A stretch of DNA of 64,000 nucleotides. Source: Streptacidiphilus albus JL83. Its GTDB lineage: Bacteria > Actinomycetota > Actinomycetes > Streptomycetales > Streptomycetaceae. Position 1 is the stretch's first letter, and each line of letters starts with the position of its first letter. The translations under genes were made by a program, and so were the position numbers. The stretch covers positions 5,094,017 through 5,158,016 of the forward strand of contig NZ_JQML01000001.1 in the NCBI RefSeq assembly GCF_000744705.1, written 5' to 3'. Positions 41,068 to 49,625 of the stretch are shown one piece after another. The notes beneath the pieces are model-generated. The model was not told the DNA's origin and searched no databases. It saw only the letters and a program-made list of their open reading frames with translations.

Positions 41068-42585
41068 TTGTCGCTGACCGAGTCGTCCGAGCACGAGACC
41101 GCAGCTTCACCCTCGTCGGCGGAGGCGGAGGAGGCACCCGACCTTCCGCAGCGGCTGCGCGCCGCCCTGCGGCGGGCGGTGCGCTCGCCCTGCAGCTGGC
41201 TGGTGGCGATAGCCGTCGCCGTCTACGGCACCTTCGGGTACCACCAGTACACCCAGCTCAAGACGGGCGCCTGCGACCTGGGGATCTTCTACCAGGCCAC
41301 CGAGGGCTGGGCGTTCCACGGCTTCCCGACCGACCCGATCAAGGGCTTCCCGCAGATCGGCGACCACTTCTCGCCGATCTTCATGCTGCTCGCCCCGGCG
41401 CTGTGGGTCTACAACTCGCCGCTGACGCTGGTCTTCGCCCAGGTGCTGCTGCTCTGCTCGGCGGCGGTCCCGGTCTACCTGGTGGCCCGACGGGCCTGGG
41501 GGCGGCCGGTCGCCTCGGTGATCACCGCCGCCTTCCTCTCCAGCATGGGCATCCAGGGCTCCGTCGCCTTCCCGGTGCACGAGGTGATGTTCGGCGCTCC
41601 ACTGATCGGCTGGGCGCTGGAGCGGGCGCTGTCGAAGAAGTGGACCGCCGCCTCACTGATCATGGCCTGCGGCGTCTTCGTCAAGGAGGACATGGGCGCC
41701 ATGGTCGTCATGTTCGGCCTCTGGGCGCTGCTGAACCGCAAGTGGCGGCACGCCCTGGCGCTCTTCGTCTGGGGCGCCGGGATGTTCGTGCTGACCATCG
41801 ACGTGATCATTCCGCACTACAACCCCAGCGGCTTCACCTACGCGGCCGACTACGCGGGCAACCTGCACGCGAACAACTTCAACCAGCTGATCGTCTCGCT
41901 GGTGAGCCACCCCGGGACGGGGCTGCACCTGCTGTTCGACGACCCGGTGAAGCAGCAGACCTGGCTGGACCTGCTGAGGCCGGTCGCCTTCATGTGCCTG
42001 GCCTCGCCGATCGCCCTGCTGGGCGCGCCGATGATGGTGACCCGGATGCTCTCCGCCCGGAACACCGAGTGGGGCGACCAGCTCTACTACGACATGCCGC
42101 TGATGGTCATCACGTTCATCGGCGCGATGGACGGGGTGCAGCGCGTCCTCCGGCTGGTGCGGCGGTTCCTGCCCCGGCTGGACCGGGCCTGGCTGCCCGC
42201 GCTGGCCGGCTGCTGCCTGGCCGCCGTCTCGCTGGTGACGACGGTGAACATGGACCGGCACCGGCAGATCTACGCCTGGCTCACCACCTCGACCTTCACC
42301 TCCCGGCCCAGCTGGGTCGCGGACGTCCACGCGGCGCTGGCGGTGGTGCCCTCCGGGGTGGAGGTGCGGGCCACCAACAACCTGGTGGTCCCGCTGGCCG
42401 CGCGGGACACCGTCACCCTGGTCGGCTCGAACGTCGACAAGGGGAGCTGGGCCGCGGTGGACACCAGCAACCCGCAGTGCCCGATCAGCGCCAGCGCGAT
42501 CCCGGCCTATCTGACGCAGCTGGAGTCGCAGGGCTTCCGGGTGGTCGCCCAGTACGGTCCGATCGAGATCCTGCACCAGGCCTGA
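41068..42585 (+). CDS. DUF2079 multi-pass membrane protein
   Basis: 505 residues from a TTG at 41068, AGGAG 10 bases upstream; a GTG at 41020 has no ribosome site. About ten to eleven membrane helices. Family-typical openings: GTFGYHQYTQLKTGACDLGIF, then GDHFSPIFMLLAPALW and VYLVARRAWGRP, and SMGIQGSVAFPVHEV. The layout, with an early acidic loop after helix 1 and a C-terminal soluble domain (ATNNLVVPLAARDTV), resembles GT-C fold glycosyltransferases such as Pmt and ArnT relatives. Substrate unknown; probably transfers a sugar from a lipid carrier outside the membrane. Confidence 0.78.
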   Translation: MSLTESSEHETAASPSSAEAEEAPDLPQRLRAALRRAVRSPCSWLVAIAVAVYGTFGYHQYTQLKTGACDLGIFYQATEGWAFHGFPTDPIKGFPQIGDHFSPIFMLLAPALWVYNSPLTLVFAQVLLLCSAAVPVYLVARRAWGRPVASVITAAFLSSMGIQGSVAFPVHEVMFGAPLIGWALERALSKKWTAASLIMACGVFVKEDMGAMVVMFGLWALLNRKWRHALALFVWGAGMFVLTIDVIIPHYNPSGFTYAADYAGNLHANNFNQLIVSLVSHPGTGLHLLFDDPVKQQTWLDLLRPVAFMCLASPIALLGAPMMVTRMLSARNTEWGDQLYYDMPLMVITFIGAMDGVQRVLRLVRRFLPRLDRAWLPALAGCCLAAVSLVTTVNMDRHRQIYAWLTTSTFTSRPSWVADVHAALAVVPSGVEVRATNNLVVPLAARDTVTLVGSNVDKGSWAAVDTSNPQCPISASAIPAYLTQLESQGFRVVAQYGPIEILHQA

Positions 42586-42632
42586 CCGGCGCGAAGAGCG
42601 CTCTTGACGTGCGGCGAAGGAGATGACAATTT

Positions 42633-42646
42633 AAGTTAGTCAACTT
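42633..42646. promoter_or_regulatory. Operator candidate upstream of the ROK regulator
   Basis: AAGTT-AGTC-AACTT inverted repeat in an AT-rich patch (TTTAAGTTAGTCAACTTTAC), typical of ROK-family repressor sites, 21 bp before the start codon. Suggests autoregulation. Confidence 0.55.
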
Positions 42647-42666
42647 TACGAACCAACGGGAACGGC

Positions 42667-43923
42667 GTGGCGATGGTGGAACAGCTCACTCGGCAGCTCA
42701 ACCTGCGCACGGTCATGGACCTGTTCGTGGCGGTGGGCCGGATCAGCAGAGCCGAGCTCGCCCGGCGCACCGGCCTCTCCAAGCAGACCGTCTCGGAGCT
42801 GGTCGGCGAGTTGGAGGAGGGCGGCTGGATCCGCTACACCGGCGACAGCGTGTCCTCCGGCGCCAGCGGACGCGCCGCCGCCCTCTACGAGCTGGACCCG
42901 AGCGCCGGCGCCATCGTCGGGGTCGACCTCGGCGGCACCAAGATCAACGCTGCCCTCGGCGACTTCAGCGGCGCCGTGCTGCGCGAGGCGACCGCCCCCA
43001 CCGACCCGCGCGGCGGCCGGTACGTCATCGCCCAGATCGTCGGCCTGGCCCGCGAGCTCGTCGCCGCCGAGGGCGTCGACCCGGCCCGGCTGCGGGTGCT
43101 CGCGCTCGGCAGCCCCGGCGCCCTGGACCGTGACACCGGCGTGATGGCCTTCGCCCCCAACATCCCCTCCTTCGGCGACCTGGACGTGGCCCGGGAGATC
43201 GCCGCCGAGCTCGGCACCGTCGTCGTCGTCGACAACGACGTCAATATCGCGGCCCTGGGCGAGCACTGGGCCGGGCACGGCCGGGGGCAGTCGGAGTTCG
43301 TCTTCATCGCCGTCGGCACCGGCATCGGGATGGGCCTGATCACCGGCGGGGTGCTGCGCACCGGCGCCACCGGCGCGGCCGGGGAGATCGCCTACCTGCC
43401 GCTCGGCACCGACCCCTTCGACCCGGCCAACCAGGTCAAGGGCCCGCTGGAGGAGGCCGTGGCCGGCGAGGGACTGGCCCGCCGCTACGCGGGCGGACCG
43501 GCCGGCCGGGGCAGCGTGCCGGAGATCTTCGCCGCCGCCGCGGCCGGGGAGCCGGCCGCGCTGGCCGCACTGGACGAGGAGGCCCGGCTGATCGCGCTGT
43601 CGATCTGCGCGGTCGCGGCCGTGCTCGATCCCGCGCTGGCCGTCATCGGCGGCGGCATCGGCTCCCGCCCGGAGCTGCTGGAGCCGGTCCGCGCCTGGCT
43701 GGCCCGGCTGATGCCGCGTCCGGTGCCGGTGCGGACCAGCGAGCTCGGCCCGCGGGCCGGCCTGCTCGGCGCCGTCGCCGTCGGCCTGCGGACCGCACAC
43801 CAGAGGCTGTTCCAGGCGCCGGGCCAGTCCACCGCCGCCGACCGGGGACCGGTCCCGGTCCCCGCCCCCGCACTCGACCGGGTCGTCACCGCCGCACCGG
43901 TGCCGGTCCCGGTCGGGGGCTGA
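42667..43923 (+). CDS. ROK-family transcriptional regulator
   Basis: 418 residues from GTG 42667 (ATG 42673 possible). N-terminal winged helix (ISRAELARRTGLSKQTVSELVGELEE) then a ROK sugar-kinase fold: VGVDLGGTKINAALGDF (phosphate 1), DNDVNIAALGEHWAGHG, FIAVGTGIGMGLITGG and GATGAAGEIAYLPLG. The CxCGxxGC zinc motif of glucokinase-type ROK proteins is missing in the expected place, so sugar-binding repressor rather than kinase is likely. The last ~45 residues are Pro/Val-rich. No sugar operon is adjacent; the DUF2079 gene lies upstream on the same strand. Confidence 0.88.
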   Translation: MAMVEQLTRQLNLRTVMDLFVAVGRISRAELARRTGLSKQTVSELVGELEEGGWIRYTGDSVSSGASGRAAALYELDPSAGAIVGVDLGGTKINAALGDFSGAVLREATAPTDPRGGRYVIAQIVGLARELVAAEGVDPARLRVLALGSPGALDRDTGVMAFAPNIPSFGDLDVAREIAAELGTVVVVDNDVNIAALGEHWAGHGRGQSEFVFIAVGTGIGMGLITGGVLRTGATGAAGEIAYLPLGTDPFDPANQVKGPLEEAVAGEGLARRYAGGPAGRGSVPEIFAAAAAGEPAALAALDEEARLIALSICAVAAVLDPALAVIGGGIGSRPELLEPVRAWLARLMPRPVPVRTSELGPRAGLLGAVAVGLRTAHQRLFQAPGQSTAADRGPVPVPAPALDRVVTAAPVPVPVGG

Positions 43924-43942
43924 CCCCAGGTCGGCCCCGACC

Positions 43943-43987
43943 GGAGCAGGGGGCGCCGCCGAGTACTTCGGCGGCGCCCCCTGCTCC
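43943..43987. terminator. Strong bidirectional terminator, ROK gene / beta-helix gene
   Basis: GGAGCAGGGGGCGCCGCCGA and TCGGCGGCGCCCCCTGCTCC are perfect 20-bp arms around five bases, between two convergent stop codons. Confidence 0.8.
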
Positions 43988-44020
43988 GTTCCGTACGTCG
44001 TTCAGTACCGGTTCGGCTCC

Positions 44021-46003
44021 TCAGTGCGCGGTCTCCAGCGTCCGGTCGTCCATCTTCGGGCGGATCTCCACGGCGGGCTTCGACGGCAGCGGCTGCTGGT
44101 TCTGGTACGGGTGGCGGCCGACGAAGGAGGTCCGCCTGCCCTGGGCCTTCAGCCTGCGGCGGGCGCCCCGGCCCTTCAGCCCGGCCAGTGCGATCAGCAG
44201 GAAGACGCCGAGCCAGATCAGCGTCATCGGCCGGGCCATCCGCTTGACCCGGGTCAGCATCGGGGTGGTGTTGTGCCAGGCGGCGGTGGAGTTGTGGCCG
44301 ACCACCACCGTGCCCTCGGCCCTGGAGGCCGAGACCGGGCTCGGGCCCGAACCGGTGAGGGTGTTGTCCGCGACCCGCGTCCCGCCGACCGTGCCGACCA
44401 GGGTGATGCCGTGCTCCTGGGCGCCCTTCACGGTGTTCCCGGAGATCCCGGCACTGGAGTCGCGCAGGTAGATGCCGGTCACCGCGCCCTGCACGGTGTT
44501 GCCGGTGACCACCGCGCCGGTGTCGCCGTCGCGCACCGATATGCCCTCGCGCTGCTGCGCGGTGAGGGTGTTGTCGACGACCGAGACGTGCGCGGCGCTG
44601 CGCCGGACCACGATGCCCATGGTGTTGCCGACCACGGAGTTGTGGTCGAGGTCGACGTTCTGCCCGCCGAGCACCTCGATGCCGTAGTGGCCGTTGTCCT
44701 GGGTGCTGCTGTGGGTGACGGTGTTGTTGCCGTAGGCGCCGACCGGCTCGCCGGAGGCCGAGGGGCCGGCGGACAGCGCCTGCCCGTTGATGGTGAAGCC
44801 GTTGCCGGAGTTGTCCATCGCGGTCGAGTTGCTGATCTCGACGTCCTGGGCGGCCCGGGCGATGTCGAAGCCGTCGCCGTGGTTGCTGTTGGAGCTGTCG
44901 TCGCTGAGCACCGCGTTGGTGGCGAAGCGGTGCAGCACGATGCCGGCGATCAGACTGCCGGTGACCTGGGTGCCACTGATCTCGATGCCCTGGGCGCTGG
45001 AGATGAAGATGCCGTAGGCGTTGCCCTGGATCACCGAGTCGGAGATCTTGGCCGAGACGTAGGACAGGCCGCTGACGTCGTACTGGTTGCCGGTGCCGTT
45101 CAGGGCGCCGGTCGGCAGGCTGGCCACGCCGTTGGCGCCGAGGTTGCCGCTGGGCTGGGCGATGGTGGTGCTGTCGCCCGAGGTCGCGGTCGTCTCCTTC
45201 TTGTGCGCCTGGTTGGCCTTGCCGTGCAGGTGGCTCGCGTGCACATGGACATAGGTCGAACTGCCGGTCGCGGCGCCGGTGGTGGGGCGGTCGCTGCCGG
45301 TGAGGCTGATCCCGCCGGTGCGCCCGCTCCAGAAGCCGAGGTCGTAGACGTCCACATGGCTCATGCTGAAGTGCCCGCCGATGGCCCGGATGTAGGCACG
45401 GCCGTCGCTCGGGTCGGTGTCCGGCGCGTTGTTCTGGGTGTCCCAGCTGGTGACCGTCATCGGGTGCTTGGCGGTGCCGGACAGGTTGATGGTGCCGTCG
45501 AAGGAGACGATGGTGACGAAGCCGGTCGGTGTGCTCGCCATCCGCAGCACCAGGCCGCCGGGGGTGTTCAGGTTCAGCGTCGCGCCCATGCCGACGTAGA
45601 CGTTCTCCAGCAGCAGGTAGGAGCCGTCGGTCAGCCGGAGGAAGGTCTGCGGGGCCAGCTGCAGCAGGTCGGCGACGGTGTACGGGGCGGACCGCTGCGG
45701 CAGCACCAGGGTGTAGCCGGAACCGGTGGCCAGCCGGTACGGGGTGTTGCCCTGGGTGGCGTGGAGGGTGGCGTTGGCGCTGACCGCGCGGACCTCCAGC
45801 AGCCGGTGGTCCTCGGCGGCCACGTCGGCGGCCTCGCGGGCGGCGGTGGCGGAGTCCACGGTCGGGGCCGGGGCGACCGGGCCGCCGGGCGCGGCGGCCT
45901 GCGCGGTGGCCGGTGCGAGCAGGCCGGCGCCCAGCAGCGTCAGCAGGGCGAGCGCGGGGGCCCCGACCCGGCTGCGGGTCCGGGCGGGACGGGGGGACGT
46001 CAT
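44021..46003 (-). CDS. Secreted right-handed beta-helix protein with C-terminal membrane anchor
   Basis: 660 residues from ATG 46003. Signal peptide (LALLTLLGAGLLAPATAQA), a ~170-residue leading region, then a long parallel beta-helix (residues ~290-560) with typical turns: GNAYGIFISSAQGIEISGT, VVGNTMGIVVRRSAAHVSVV, GNTVQGAVTGIYLRDS, GNTVKGAQEHGITLVG. Near the end a membrane helix (MTLIWLGVFLLIALAGL) and a basic cytoplasmic tail. This architecture resembles NosD-like and mannuronan C5-epimerase-like (AlgG) folds. Overlaps the synthase gene stop by ATGA, so they act on one polymer. Confidence 0.85.
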   Translation of the reverse strand: MTSPRPARTRSRVGAPALALLTLLGAGLLAPATAQAAAPGGPVAPAPTVDSATAAREAADVAAEDHRLLEVRAVSANATLHATQGNTPYRLATGSGYTLVLPQRSAPYTVADLLQLAPQTFLRLTDGSYLLLENVYVGMGATLNLNTPGGLVLRMASTPTGFVTIVSFDGTINLSGTAKHPMTVTSWDTQNNAPDTDPSDGRAYIRAIGGHFSMSHVDVYDLGFWSGRTGGISLTGSDRPTTGAATGSSTYVHVHASHLHGKANQAHKKETTATSGDSTTIAQPSGNLGANGVASLPTGALNGTGNQYDVSGLSYVSAKISDSVIQGNAYGIFISSAQGIEISGTQVTGSLIAGIVLHRFATNAVLSDDSSNSNHGDGFDIARAAQDVEISNSTAMDNSGNGFTINGQALSAGPSASGEPVGAYGNNTVTHSSTQDNGHYGIEVLGGQNVDLDHNSVVGNTMGIVVRRSAAHVSVVDNTLTAQQREGISVRDGDTGAVVTGNTVQGAVTGIYLRDSSAGISGNTVKGAQEHGITLVGTVGGTRVADNTLTGSGPSPVSASRAEGTVVVGHNSTAAWHNTTPMLTRVKRMARPMTLIWLGVFLLIALAGLKGRGARRRLKAQGRRTSFVGRHPYQNQQPLPSKPAVEIRPKMDDRTLETAH

Positions 46004-47268
46004 CGGGCAGCCTCCGGGGAAAGGGTCGCCGCACTCTGGCCCGCGCCGCCGATCTGGTCCGAACTGCGGGTCAGCCAGCCCTGCTTGTTCATGGTGAAGA
46101 AGGCGTACATCTTGATCGGGAGCGAGATCATGATCACGGTCAGCGCGGTGAGCGGCAGCAGCAGGATCTCCCAGGGGTGGCGGCGCAGGTGCGAGTACCC
46201 GCGGACGCCGCGGCCTATCAGCAGCCAGGCGGCGGCCAGCAGGTAGCCGCGCGGGGTGTAGTCCAGCCGGTCGAAGAGGAGGAAACCGATGGTCAGGCCC
46301 ATGGTGATCGGGGTGATCAGGATCTGCAGCACGGTGATCCGGGAGATCAGCGGGGTGCGCCAGAGCCAGCCCTTCCAGATGGCCGTCAGGTAGCAGCGGT
46401 AGGAGTTGCGGCTCCAGCGCACCCGCTGCTTGACGAAGGCCGAGAAGGAGTCCGGGAACATGGAGATGGCACGGGCGTTGGACTGGTGCACGGTCTTGTA
46501 GCCGGCCGCGAGGGTCAGCCAGGTCATCCGTCCGTCGTCGCCGGCGATGCAGCGACGGCCGAGGAAGAACTCGTCCTCCAGGTTCTTCACGGTCGGCAGG
46601 ATCACCGAGCGCCGGTACGCGGCGGTGCGTCCGGACAGGCAGATCACGCCGCCCTTGCGGCTCATCGCCGGGACGTAGTCGTAGTACCGCAGGTTGACCA
46701 GCCAGTCGGCGATCCGCCGCCAGACGCTGGTGGTCCGCTGGTACACGTTCTGCTGCGTGCCCACGCCGCCGACCTGCGGGTCCACGAAGGGCATCTGCAC
46801 GGCGTCGAGGAGGCCGGGCTCCCATGCGGTGTCCGAGTCGGCGAAGACCAGGATCTCGTTCCGGGCCGCGCGGATTCCCACGCCCAGCGCCGAGCGCTTG
46901 CCGGTGTGGTCGAAGACCAGCACCCGCAGCCGGGCGTCGCTGACGGCGGCGAGCCGGCGCTGCGCCTCGACGTCGGCGGTGTCGATCACGATGATGACCT
47001 CGCCCGGGTCCTGGGCGAGCCAGGTCCACAGGCAGCGCATCAGGATCTCCGGGTCCTCCCGGTAGGAGGGGACGACGACCGAGGTGGTGGTGCGGAAGTC
47101 GTTCACCACCGGATGCGCGAAGCGGGAGACCACCGCCCGGTAGAGCCAGAGCAGCCAGACCAGGACGCCGGCCATGCCGAGCGGCACCACCTGGCGCCAG
47201 TCGTCGCCGGCCACCAACTGGTTCAGGAAACTCGATACGTCATGGAGCGGGCCAGACAAACCGGACAT
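46000..47268 (-). CDS. Processive family 2 glycosyltransferase (hyaluronan/alginate synthase-like)
   Basis: 422 residues from the ATG at 47268 (AGGA upstream); an ATG at 47286 is the alternative. Membrane helix (MAGVLVWLLWLYRAVV), then GT-A domain: TTSVVVPSYREDPEILMRC, VIIVIDTADV, ILVFADSDTAWEPG (DxD), LEDEFFLGRR, and QRVRWSRNSYRC, the Q/RxxRW motif of processive beta-glycan synthases. Three or more C-terminal helices follow (LQILITPITMGLTIGFLLF, LTALTVIMISLPIKMYAFF). The beta-helix partner resembles alginate-type epimerases. Product polymer unknown. Confidence 0.9.
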   Translation of the reverse strand: MSGLSGPLHDVSSFLNQLVAGDDWRQVVPLGMAGVLVWLLWLYRAVVSRFAHPVVNDFRTTTSVVVPSYREDPEILMRCLWTWLAQDPGEVIIVIDTADVEAQRRLAAVSDARLRVLVFDHTGKRSALGVGIRAARNEILVFADSDTAWEPGLLDAVQMPFVDPQVGGVGTQQNVYQRTTSVWRRIADWLVNLRYYDYVPAMSRKGGVICLSGRTAAYRRSVILPTVKNLEDEFFLGRRCIAGDDGRMTWLTLAAGYKTVHQSNARAISMFPDSFSAFVKQRVRWSRNSYRCYLTAIWKGWLWRTPLISRITVLQILITPITMGLTIGFLLFDRLDYTPRGYLLAAAWLLIGRGVRGYSHLRRHPWEILLLPLTALTVIMISLPIKMYAFFTMNKQGWLTRSSDQIGGAGQSAATLSPEAAR

Positions 47269-47520
47269 GGGGATCCTAGGGGTCATGCTGAAGCAGGCGT
47301 GGCTCAAGAGCACAGAGTGATGGGGGTGCCGGACCGCACGTGCGGCAACGGGGTGATCCTAGTGATGCACTACATCCCCAGAAGCTGGCTGAGCCAGTTG
47401 TTTACCTGATGGCATCAAACTGTTGATCGAACTGTCTGATATGTCGGAGTCTCAATGGCCTTGGTAAGAAGGTCATGCAGTGGAGTAAGTGTGAAGGCCC
47501 AGTGAAACGCGCTGGTCCTG

Positions 47521-48117
47521 GTGTACGCATGGAACGTGCGCTTTGACGCGGTTCCGATGCCGCCCACCGTTCAGGACCGCCCCCGGGACGCCCGGGGCTA
47601 CCCCGTGCCGGCCATCACCCCGTGGGTGGAGGAGCAGCCGCAGTTCGCCCTCACCGACTACGGGCGCAGCGCCGCCTGCGCCCGGGAGCGGCTGTGCTCG
47701 GTCTGCGGGCGGCTCATGGCCAGGGGCAGCGTCTGGCGGGTGGTGGGCGCGGCGGAGTGCGCCGCGATCGGCGAGGCGCTGGCCGCAGGGCGGCCCTACC
47801 GCAACCTGGCTCCCACGCTGGAGGGCCCGGGCCACCGGGCGTGCATGCTCTACGCCTCGATGGTCTGCCCCTACCTGGCCCGCCCCAACGCCCGGCGCGG
47901 CACCTCGGCCGGTCGGCCGGACGAGCTGACCGCGCACGTCGTCCGGGGCGCGGTCCGGGGGACGATGGGCGCGGTGGTCGGCTTCGCCGACTACGAGTTC
48001 GCGGTGACCGCCACCCAGGTGCTGTTCCGCTTCGTCGACGTGGTGGAGTTCCTGCCGCACGACACCGCCGACGCCCACGCCGAGGAGCTGCGGGCCGAGT
48101 TGGCTCAGGACCGGTAG
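47521..48117 (+). CDS. Hypothetical protein with CxxC motif
   Basis: 198 residues from GTG 47521 (start uncertain; GTG 47536 and ATG 47557 also in frame). PPTVQDRPRDARGYPVPAITP opens, then CARERLCSVCGRLMARG, a likely metal site (CSVCGR plus a nearby Cys), GHRACMLYASMVCPYLAR with more Cys, and a conserved VVGFADYEFAVTA. No domain I can name. It overlaps the convergent lipoprotein gene by 13 bp. Confidence 0.6.
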   Translation: MYAWNVRFDAVPMPPTVQDRPRDARGYPVPAITPWVEEQPQFALTDYGRSAACARERLCSVCGRLMARGSVWRVVGAAECAAIGEALAAGRPYRNLAPTLEGPGHRACMLYASMVCPYLARPNARRGTSAGRPDELTAHVVRGAVRGTMGAVVGFADYEFAVTATQVLFRFVDVVEFLPHDTADAHAEELRAELAQDR

Positions 48118-49118
48118 GCCGGCAGCCCGACGTGGCCGGAGACCTGCACCGCCGCGCCGCCGCCGACCGCGACGGTGTCGATGCCGGCCGGGGTGCGGAA
48201 GGCGATGGTGCTGCCGTCCGGGGACCAGGTCGGCTCGGTGTCGTCGGCGGTCGCGTCCGGGGTCAGGTCCCGCGCCGTCCGGGCGTAGGCGGTCTCCTCG
48301 AAGATGTGGTCGTGCCCGTCCACCGAGCGGACGAAGACGACGTCCTGGCCGTCCGGCGAGAGCGCCGGCTCGGAGCCCTGCGCCAGGGCGCCGCCCATCT
48401 GCCGCAGGTAGTCGTCGCGGATGTAGACCTCGCCGGTGCCCGTGTTCTCGTACACGGTGGTCCCGGTGGCGGCGGTCCCGCCCCCGTTCGGCCAGGTGTT
48501 GCCGGTCTGCGGCAGCGGCTGGACGTTCTGTCCGGCGCCGGCGTTCAACGGCAGGACGGTCGGCGTGCCGTCGACGGCGGTCGCGGACACCCGCTCCAGC
48601 CGGGTGCTGCCGTTGACCGCGGCGGCGAAGAAGAGGTTGTCCTTCGGGACGATCCCCTCCGGGTCGCCCTCGGTGACCTGCCAGGCCGGGTGGGACCAGA
48701 CCTGGTCGCCGGGGTTCCTGGCGACGACGGTCCGCCCGCTGCCGTCGGGGTTGCTGACGACCAGGTCGCCGGCGCCGTCGATGAAGGCGGCCTTGGCGCC
48801 GCCCGGGCTCCAGGCGAGGTCGCGGACGACGGCGCCGAAGTCGACGGTGGTCCCGTCCATCACCACCGTCCCGGTCCCGTTGCTGATGGTCAGCCCGTTG
48901 CCCGCGGTGCCGTTGAGCGTGGTGCCGTTGCCCGTGCTGCCCGGCGCGGGGGACTTCACGGGCGCCGCGGCGGAACCGGACGCGCGGCCGGACGCGCTGC
49001 CCGACGGGGAGCCGGGGTCGGGGTCGCAACCGGTCAGCAGCAGGGCGGTGCCTGCGGTGAGGGCGGCGGCGAGGGTGATGGCGGCGGCGGTTCTGGAGCG
49101 ACGGTCGCGAACGGACAT
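48105..49118 (-). CDS. Lipoprotein with TolB/WD40-like beta-propeller
   Basis: 337 residues from ATG 49118, GGGAG 8 bases upstream. Lipobox LLLTGCDPDP, Ser/Gly-rich linker, then propeller blades: VRDLAWSPGGAKAAFIDGAGDL, EPALSPDGQDVVFVRSVDG, TEPTWSPDGSTIAFRTPAG, the SPDG turns being typical of PD40/TolB-like repeats. Outer membrane-side surface protein; ligand or partner unknown. Confidence 0.85.
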   Translation of the reverse strand: MSVRDRRSRTAAAITLAAALTAGTALLLTGCDPDPGSPSGSASGRASGSAAAPVKSPAPGSTGNGTTLNGTAGNGLTISNGTGTVVMDGTTVDFGAVVRDLAWSPGGAKAAFIDGAGDLVVSNPDGSGRTVVARNPGDQVWSHPAWQVTEGDPEGIVPKDNLFFAAAVNGSTRLERVSATAVDGTPTVLPLNAGAGQNVQPLPQTGNTWPNGGGTAATGTTVYENTGTGEVYIRDDYLRQMGGALAQGSEPALSPDGQDVVFVRSVDGHDHIFEETAYARTARDLTPDATADDTEPTWSPDGSTIAFRTPAGIDTVAVGGGAAVQVSGHVGLPAYRS

Positions 49119-49305
49119 CTCGGACTCTCCCACGGCGGGTGACGGGTGCTCGGCGGGCGTCGGCCGGAGTCCCCGCGCTGCGACGGCTCGACTGCCCCGC
49201 GGTTCCGGCGTGCTGAGTGAAGCGTGGCAGCGCCGGATGCCGAAGCCGTGCGCACCCGGTCACAGTCCTGCAACAGAGCGTGGCCGAAGGGTGGTTGGCG
49301 ACGGC

Positions 49306-49559
49306 TCAGGAAAGAGCTGGGTATGAATCCGGTGATGCTGCTCTCGGGGACCCGCTTCCGCCGCCCGGGGACCGGACCGCCCGGTCCAGGGTGAACCGCA
49401 CGGCGACCACACCGGCCGCGCCCAGCGCACCCGCGCCGGCCACCACCTCGTGCACCGGCAGCAGCTCCGCCACCGCCCCGCCGACGGACATGCCCAGGCC
49501 CTGGGCCGTCATCAGGCCCCCACCATGAAGGCCATCGCCCCCGTCCGCCGGCCGAAGGC
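49306..49559 (-). pseudogene. C-terminal remnant of an MFS transporter
   Basis: The minus-strand frame ends MTAQGLGMSVGGAVAELLPV, then EVVAGAGALGAAGVVAVRF, the usual last two helices of 12-TM MFS exporters. In the next frame upstream RRTGAMAFMVGA is the preceding family sequence but runs into a stop (TGATGA), so a frameshift separates the two. The front of the protein is missing; upstream lies the flotillin terminator. Confidence 0.7.
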
Positions 49560-49560
49560 C

Positions 49561-49598
49561 GAGCGGGGCCGGGGGAGTGCGCTCCCCCGGCCCCGCTC
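49561..49598 (-). terminator. Terminator after the flotillin gene
   Basis: GAGCGGGGCCGGGGGAG and CTCCCCCGGCCCCGCTC are perfect 17-bp arms around TGCG, 28 bp after the flotillin stop. Confidence 0.75.
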
Positions 49599-49625
49599 GG
49601 GTCGTGCCGACTGGTGCTACCGCTG

